A stretch of 9,789 bases of DNA from contig RFKI01000080.1 in assembly GCA_003694355.1 (NCBI GenBank), positions 1 through 9,789 on the forward strand, in the 5' to 3' direction. This DNA is from Bdellovibrio sp. Lineage in GTDB: Bacteria > Bdellovibrionota > Bdellovibrionia > Bdellovibrionales > UBA1609. Positions 6,584 to 9,789 of this stretch are shown here, one piece after another. The position numbers were made by a program, and so were the translations under genes. Under the pieces are notes generated by a model. It did not search any database. It was not told the DNA's origin and was given only the letters and a program-made list of their open reading frames with translations. Positions within the stretch are counted from its first letter, which is position 1, and each line of letters opens with the position of its first letter.

Positions 6584-7867
6584 ATGGTTCATATCAAACC
6601 TCAACAAATACCACAACTCTTGGGAAAACACCCTCATTGGGCCAAAATCCAGCCTATTTTGAAGAAGCTATCTTCTAATGGGTTCTCTGTTTGGCTCGTA
6701 GGTGGAAGTGTTCGAGATCTTCTTTTGGGTAAAATGCCTAAAGATTTTGATTTGGTTACAGCAGCCTCTGTGAAAGATATGTTTGAACTTTTTCCTGAAG
6801 CTTTGGAAGTGGGGAAATCTTTTGGAATTGCCATTCTGCCTTTAGAGGGGTTTCAGGTGGAAATTGCCACTTTAAGAAAGGAGGGGGCATATCAGGATGG
6901 CCGTCATCCTCAAAAGATAGAGCACACCAATGACCCTCGAGAAGATGCTCTAAGAAGAGATTTTACGGTAAACGCTTTATTTTGGGACCCATTTAAGATG
7001 GAGCTATTAGATTTTGTGGGAGGTTTGAGGGACCTTCAAAAAAAAGTGTTAAAAACTGTGGGAGATCCTCTTGTTCGTTTTCAGGAGGATCATCTCAGGG
7101 TCCTTAGAGCCATTCGCTTTGCAGCTCAACTGGACTTTGAAATAGAGCCTCAGACCAGAAAAGCCATTGAGCAAACAGCCCCTTTAATTCTAAAAATCTC
7201 AAAAGAGAGGGTGTTTCAGGAGCTTAATAAAATTCTTCATTTCAAATCCAGAGGCATTTATGAGCTAATGTCATGCTCTTTGTTTCAGGTTTTGTTTCCT
7301 TTTTTGAAAGGGACTGAAGCTTACTGGCCCTTTTTGAAAAAGGCATTTCATAAGGCTTTGGAGCGAGAATCTTTTTTATGGGCTTTGTTTTTGTTGCCTC
7401 ATGTTCTTCAGGACTTTGAAGAGCGTTTTTCAATGTCTAAAAAGTCTTTAAAGGAATTGAGGTGCTCTAATGCTTTTTTAAGGGAGTGGAGTTTTTTTGT
7501 GAAGGGGGTTAAGGAGTTAGAAGAATTTCTTCAAGCGGAGAGATATGTTAAGGCTGTACAACTTTTAGATGAACCTCTTGGTAAAGAGTTGTTGTACCTT
7601 GCTCGATTGAAAAGAAGTATAGACGGCCTTGAGCAAAAAGATCTAGATTCTTTGGAGAGATATTACCTGTCGCTTTTGGACAAACAAACAGGCCATCTTC
7701 CGAAGCCATTAATTAATGGTCATGATTTAAAAAAAATGGGGACTGTTATAGGACCTCGCATGTCTTTTCTTCTGGAACAAATTTATGAGTATCAACTTCA
7801 AAATCAAATTAAAGATAAGGATACTCTTTTAGATAATTTAGAAGAAATTGTAAAAGAAGAGTTTTAG
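6584..7867 (+). CDS. cca: CCA tRNA nucleotidyltransferase (class II nucleotidyltransferase family)
   Basis: Adds or repairs the 3'-CCA end of tRNAs. The nucleotidyltransferase head has LVGGSVRDLLLG (38-49), the metal-binding DFD (54-56) and RRDFTVNAL (124-132). The nucleotide-recognition and neck segment EDHLRVLRAIRFAAQLDF runs from 168 to 185. The EVGKSFGIAIL and YQDGRHPQ segments favour CCA addition over bacterial poly(A) polymerase, which carries GRRF followed by HV at this place. The C-terminal LINGHDL...GPRMSFLLEQI (376-400) is the usual tail of bacterial CCA/PcnB-like proteins. The length of 427 is typical. No Shine-Dalgarno sequence precedes the ATG at 6584, and the best promoter starts transcription there, so the mRNA may be leaderless. 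Its TAG shares bases with the TAA of the opposing 61-residue gene. A pure poly(A) or A-adding role is less likely but not excluded. Confidence 0.9.
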   Translation: MVHIKPQQIPQLLGKHPHWAKIQPILKKLSSNGFSVWLVGGSVRDLLLGKMPKDFDLVTAASVKDMFELFPEALEVGKSFGIAILPLEGFQVEIATLRKEGAYQDGRHPQKIEHTNDPREDALRRDFTVNALFWDPFKMELLDFVGGLRDLQKKVLKTVGDPLVRFQEDHLRVLRAIRFAAQLDFEIEPQTRKAIEQTAPLILKISKERVFQELNKILHFKSRGIYELMSCSLFQVLFPFLKGTEAYWPFLKKAFHKALERESFLWALFLLPHVLQDFEERFSMSKKSLKELRCSNAFLREWSFFVKGVKELEEFLQAERYVKAVQLLDEPLGKELLYLARLKRSIDGLEQKDLDSLERYYLSLLDKQTGHLPKPLINGHDLKKMGTVIGPRMSFLLEQIYEYQLQNQIKDKDTLLDNLEEIVKEEF

Positions 7868-8049
7868 TTCGTGTGAGGTCTTCTTCCTGAATGATTTTTC
7901 CAGTTATATTCTGGGCCTTTGAAACGATTATCCCACTCTTGCCATTTTTTATCGGGAAATCGGTGGCGCACATGCCCTGTTTCATCAAAAATATCTGGAG
8001 ACTTTCCGATAAGCCATTCTTTAACTTTAGTGAGGATGCCTTTTTTCAT
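7864..8049 (-). CDS. Small 61-residue basic, aromatic-rich protein of unknown function
   Basis: No family recognised with certainty. It begins with a lysine-rich amphipathic stretch (MKKGILTKVKEWLIGKSP), then a proline/aromatic core with WQEWDNRF (36-43), EYNW (47-50) and a His/Arg-rich end (NHSGRRPHTN). There is no signal peptide, membrane segment or cysteine. I believe it is a real gene: an ideal AGGAG (8056-8060) lies six bases before the ATG, and the ATG overlaps the TGA of the lipoprotein gene as ATGA (8046-8049), a sign of translational coupling. It ends tail to tail with cca, with the stop codons overlapping over 7864-7867. Tryptophans, aromatics and basic residues could suit RNA or protein binding in the cytoplasm, but that is a guess. 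Confidence 0.75.
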   Translation of the reverse strand: MKKGILTKVKEWLIGKSPDIFDETGHVRHRFPDKKWQEWDNRFKGPEYNWKNHSGRRPHTN

Positions 8050-8570
8050 TGAGCTCTCCTGAGTAAAAAGGGGTCGGTCCAGTTGTCAAAAGTTACTTCG
8101 ATAGTACCAGGGTAAATATTGTCTTGAATGGCAACAGGCTCATTCAGGTTGGAGTCTAAGTATCCATTATTATTCAGATCAATAAAACCACATAGTGTGT
8201 AACTAGTGTTTTCAAGGGTTATCACAGCGCCAGAGCTGTTTTGCCAGCTGGATATGGTGGTTGTAAGACGAAAGTAAGGAGAGCCTTCGTAAGAAGTGAT
8301 TCCCGACCCAAAAGCCTCAAAATAAGAGGAAAAGTCGAGGGCGATATTAGAAAGCGTGGACTCGCAGGAACTTATGGAAAGAGAGCCTTTTTTCCATCCC
8401 ACATAGACTCTTGCGCCGGCATTATTTGAAGTGCATTCCGTAGCTGAAGCACTTTGGCAATCGACCAGGACATCAGATACAGAAATATTTGTAAAGTCTT
8501 CGTTGGCACCTTCAAGGCAAGCAAAAAGGGGCAGAGTAAAAAGCAAAACGATAAAGAGCTTTAATTTCAT
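8046..8570 (-). CDS. Predicted lipoprotein with an EF-hand-like Asp/Asn loop
   Basis: The 174-residue protein begins with a lipoprotein signal peptide: KLK, a hydrophobic core and the lipobox LFAC, so C18 would be the lipidated residue. Leu at +2 is compatible with outer-membrane sorting. The mature part has four further cysteines (38, 46, 69, 127) and a beta-rich, Ser/Thr/Asn-rich composition. Residues 131-139, DLNNNGYLD, resemble a calcium-binding loop of the dockerin/EF-hand kind and follow a CGF. I recognise no named family. There is no visible Shine-Dalgarno sequence before 8570. The gene follows the small exported protein gene by 43 bases and is coupled to the 61-residue gene by a 4-base overlap, so the three probably share a transcript. 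Cell-envelope location is well supported; function is unknown. Confidence 0.8.
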   Translation of the reverse strand: MKLKLFIVLLFTLPLFACLEGANEDFTNISVSDVLVDCQSASATECTSNNAGARVYVGWKKGSLSISSCESTLSNIALDFSSYFEAFGSGITSYEGSPYFRLTTTISSWQNSSGAVITLENTSYTLCGFIDLNNNGYLDSNLNEPVAIQDNIYPGTIEVTFDNWTDPFLLRRAQ

Positions 8571-8613
8571 AAGGGTTATTTAAATAGAGCTTATGAAATT
8601 CTTCAAGAAGTTT

Positions 8614-8889
8614 TTAAATATTTACACAAGAGTCAATGATGTAAAGAACTTGTTCTTCGTCAGGCAGGTGTCCTCGCACTTTTTGGAACTGTTTTATGCG
8701 TAAGTCGAAACAAGCCTCAGAGGCATTGGAACGAGCGGCATTGATATCTTTTCCATGACCAATCACTTTTAAATCGGAGGTTTCATAGGTGTATTTGACA
8801 GTTGAAGATTTCGGAGAGGGGGCAGCCAAGCCAGTATATGACAAACACAGTAAAAGAGTTGTTGTTAAAAGAACATATAGAAACTTCAT
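8614..8889 (-). CDS. Small exported protein of unknown function
   Basis: From the ATG at 8889 it is 91 residues with a clear Sec signal peptide (MKF, a Leu-rich core, cleavage near GLA at 20-22). The mature part of about 69 residues contains DLKVIGHGKDINAARSNASEAC, a short beta-turn-helix pattern seen in several small periplasmic proteins, and two cysteines (60 and 88) that could form one disulfide linking the helix to the C-terminus. The start at 8889 is set by a perfect AGGAGG (8895-8900) five bases upstream. The frame remains open to a TTG at 8964, but that would hide the signal peptide. It is probably co-transcribed with the downstream lipoprotein gene. No function can be named. Confidence 0.75.
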   Translation of the reverse strand: MKFLYVLLTTTLLLCLSYTGLAAPSPKSSTVKYTYETSDLKVIGHGKDINAARSNASEACFDLRIKQFQKVRGHLPDEEQVLYIIDSCVNI

Positions 8890-8894
8890 GGGGG

Positions 8895-8900
8895 CCTCCT
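8895..8900 (-). promoter_or_regulatory. Ribosome binding site fixing the start at 8889
   Basis: Perfect AGGAGG on the minus strand, five bases before the ATG at 8889. It decides between this start and the open frame extending upstream to 8964. Confidence 0.85.
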
Positions 8901-8947
8901 CTTTTTTATTTTTATAGAGCAATTTGGAAGCCATAAAACAACCCCCC

Positions 8948-8957
8948 TGATATATCA
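8948..8957. promoter_or_regulatory. Possible operator palindrome upstream of the exported-protein gene
   Basis: TGATATATCA is a perfect 10-base palindrome, and a second TGATAT half-copy begins at 8967. Both lie 60-80 bases before the start at 8889, in the gap behind the thioesterase gene. No convincing promoter pair is visible beside them, so a regulatory role is a guess. Confidence 0.2.
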
Positions 8958-9039
8958 TAAGCAATTGATATTACTAAATTTTTTATGGCATATAATAGAG
9001 AGACCTGAAGAGCCAATTTTTGTTAAACAGCCGTCAATC

Positions 9040-9513
9040 TCATCCCCAGCGATGGTAAGCGGGGTGCCCTTCCTTAATGGCTACAAAAAGTCCTTCACAA
9101 GTGGCGCAAAGTTTTTCTCCTGAAAAGAGCTTGGCCTCCACAAGAACACGATCGGAGTCCACTTTTTGAGGGCGGGCTTCAAGATAGCAATTTTGGTGAG
9201 ATGGCGTAGGTCTTAAGAGATTGATGGTGTATCGAGCTGTGACGGTGCAGGGAGGTGATTTTAATTGTTGGTGACGCATTAAAGTATAAGCAGCAGTCCA
9301 GTTACTGTGGCAATCAAGAAGAGAGCCGATAATGCCACCATTTAACATGCCAGGGAAAGCTTCATGATGAGGCGAGGGAGTCCACGTGGCAGTTACAAGG
9401 TCTGGGTTTTTAGGGGTAGGAAAAGACTTGATTTGAAGACCCTTTGAGTTGGAGGGGCCACAACCAAAGCAGATGCTATGAGGAGCATAGGTGTCTTGCA
9501 GGCTTTTTTCCAT
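9040..9513 (-). CDS. PaaI-like hotdog-fold thioesterase
   Basis: A 157-residue single hotdog domain of the 4HBT/PaaI type, predicted to hydrolyse an acyl-CoA thioester in the cytoplasm. The N-terminal HSICFGCGPSN (12-22, C15 and C18) is typical of a PaaI-like subgroup. The helix region PGMLNGGIIGSLLDCHSNW (54-72) holds the motif usually written HGG...D; here it is N58-G59-G60 with D67. Asn in place of His is seen in this CFGCGP subgroup and need not abolish activity. The substrate is not predictable. The start at 9513 is supported by AAGGAG (9520-9525) six bases upstream. Behind it lie 150 bases before the next gene start with no clear terminator, so linkage to the exported-protein operon is possible but uncertain. 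Confidence 0.85.
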   Translation of the reverse strand: MEKSLQDTYAPHSICFGCGPSNSKGLQIKSFPTPKNPDLVTATWTPSPHHEAFPGMLNGGIIGSLLDCHSNWTAAYTLMRHQQLKSPPCTVTARYTINLLRPTPSHQNCYLEARPQKVDSDRVLVEAKLFSGEKLCATCEGLFVAIKEGHPAYHRWG

Positions 9514-9789
9514 TGTGAACTCCTTAACTCATTTGTAAGTTTTTAAGTAAAATACATAAAGTTAAAGAGATGGTCTATAAACGGTTTGTTATTGGGGAGA
9601 ACACGCCCCCTGTTAAATCGAAATATTCTCGATAAAAAACGTTTCAATTTAACACAGTGATGGGATAATGAGGCAACCAGGTTGTGACTAATAATATCTA
9701 CACCCTTATTTTGTTTCGATTTGGTGCGTCTTAGTGACGATAATTTCGGATCAATGCGAAGTCATTCTGGATATCTAAAAAGCAGAGTT
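9514..9789. other. Gene-free right end
   Basis: These 276 bases hold no coding frame that I can support on either strand. Bases 9514-9569 include the ribosome site and presumably the promoter of the thioesterase gene, although no clear -35/-10 pair stands out. The rest contains the inverted repeat at 9610-9657 and a short CGTC/GACG inverted repeat at 9727-9739. A minus-strand open stretch from the right edge to a TAA at 9731-9733 could be the last residues of a gene outside the window, but it is too short to judge. Confidence 0.6.
9610..9657. repeat. Imperfect inverted repeat in the right intergenic region
   Basis: The left arm CTGTTAAATCGAAA (9610-9623) pairs with the right arm TTTCAATTTAACACAG (9642-9657), with a two-base bulge and one C/A mismatch (G-T wobble on the complementary RNA strand). 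An 18-base loop separates the arms. A smaller alternative hairpin, ATCGA/TCGAT, uses bases 9617-9633. On the minus strand this is 97-144 bases ahead of the thioesterase gene. There is no U-tract of the right polarity for a + strand terminator. Confidence 0.6.

Noticed and set aside
8890..8964. Upstream extension of the 91-residue exported protein to a TTG at 8964
   Set aside because: A perfect AGGAGG fixes the ATG at 8889, and the extension would bury the signal peptide.
8965..8996. TTGATA and TATAAT as a plus-strand promoter
   Set aside because: The spacer is 20 bases and no plus-strand gene follows; AT-rich intergenic sequence easily produces this.
9570..9635. Plus-strand 21-codon frame starting at an ATG in the right intergenic region
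   Set aside because: The only purine stretch touches the ATG and cannot act as a ribosome site; no leader-peptide features and no downstream gene in the window.
9610..9657. Similarity of TGTTAAAT to one arm of a dif recombination site
   Set aside because: The spacing and the rest of the 28-base dif layout do not match.
9731..9787. Minus-strand open stretch running in from the right edge to a TAA
   Set aside because: Only 18 residues, with no recognisable motif; chance is a sufficient explanation.

Overview
The window is an AT-leaning, tightly packed bacterial chromosomal segment with eleven protein-coding genes. I see no tRNA or rRNA, no CRISPR array, no transposase or phage gene, and no clear sign of a mobile element. 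The cargo (Fe superoxide dismutase, QueG, a CCA-adding enzyme, a lipobox lipoprotein, an HD-GYP-like protein) fits a Gram-negative proteobacterium in the broad sense. The N-terminal region of the HD-GYP-like protein and the long, animal-like tryptophan dioxygenase make a Bdellovibrionota/deltaproteobacterial-type host my best guess. That placement is an impression and needs a database search.

Left part (1-3923): a 3-hydroxyisobutyryl-CoA hydrolase gene on the + strand faces a minus-strand cluster. Read in its own direction, the cluster runs from a secreted four-cysteine protein of unknown function, to an arginase-superfamily hydrolase, to tryptophan 2,3-dioxygenase. The genes overlap by 11 and 4 bases, so they are very probably one operon. 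The dioxygenase makes N-formylkynurenine, which next needs a deformylase. The only hydrolase in the operon is the arginase-fold enzyme, and this is the most interesting functional question in the window.

Middle (3830-7867): sodB on the + strand has a well-formed sigma70-type promoter. It converges with a minus-strand pair, queG followed 3 bases later by an HD-GYP-like gene with altered metal-site residues. Divergent from queG is a CCA tRNA nucleotidyltransferase gene. Its best promoter places the transcription start at the ATG, and it has no Shine-Dalgarno sequence, so a leaderless mRNA is likely.

Right part (7864-9789), all minus strand: in transcription order, a PaaI-like hotdog thioesterase, a small exported protein, a lipoprotein, and a 61-residue aromatic/basic protein translationally coupled to the lipoprotein. 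The last gene meets the CCA enzyme gene tail to tail with a 4-base overlap of stop codons. The final 276 bases hold no gene I can support but contain a long imperfect inverted repeat.
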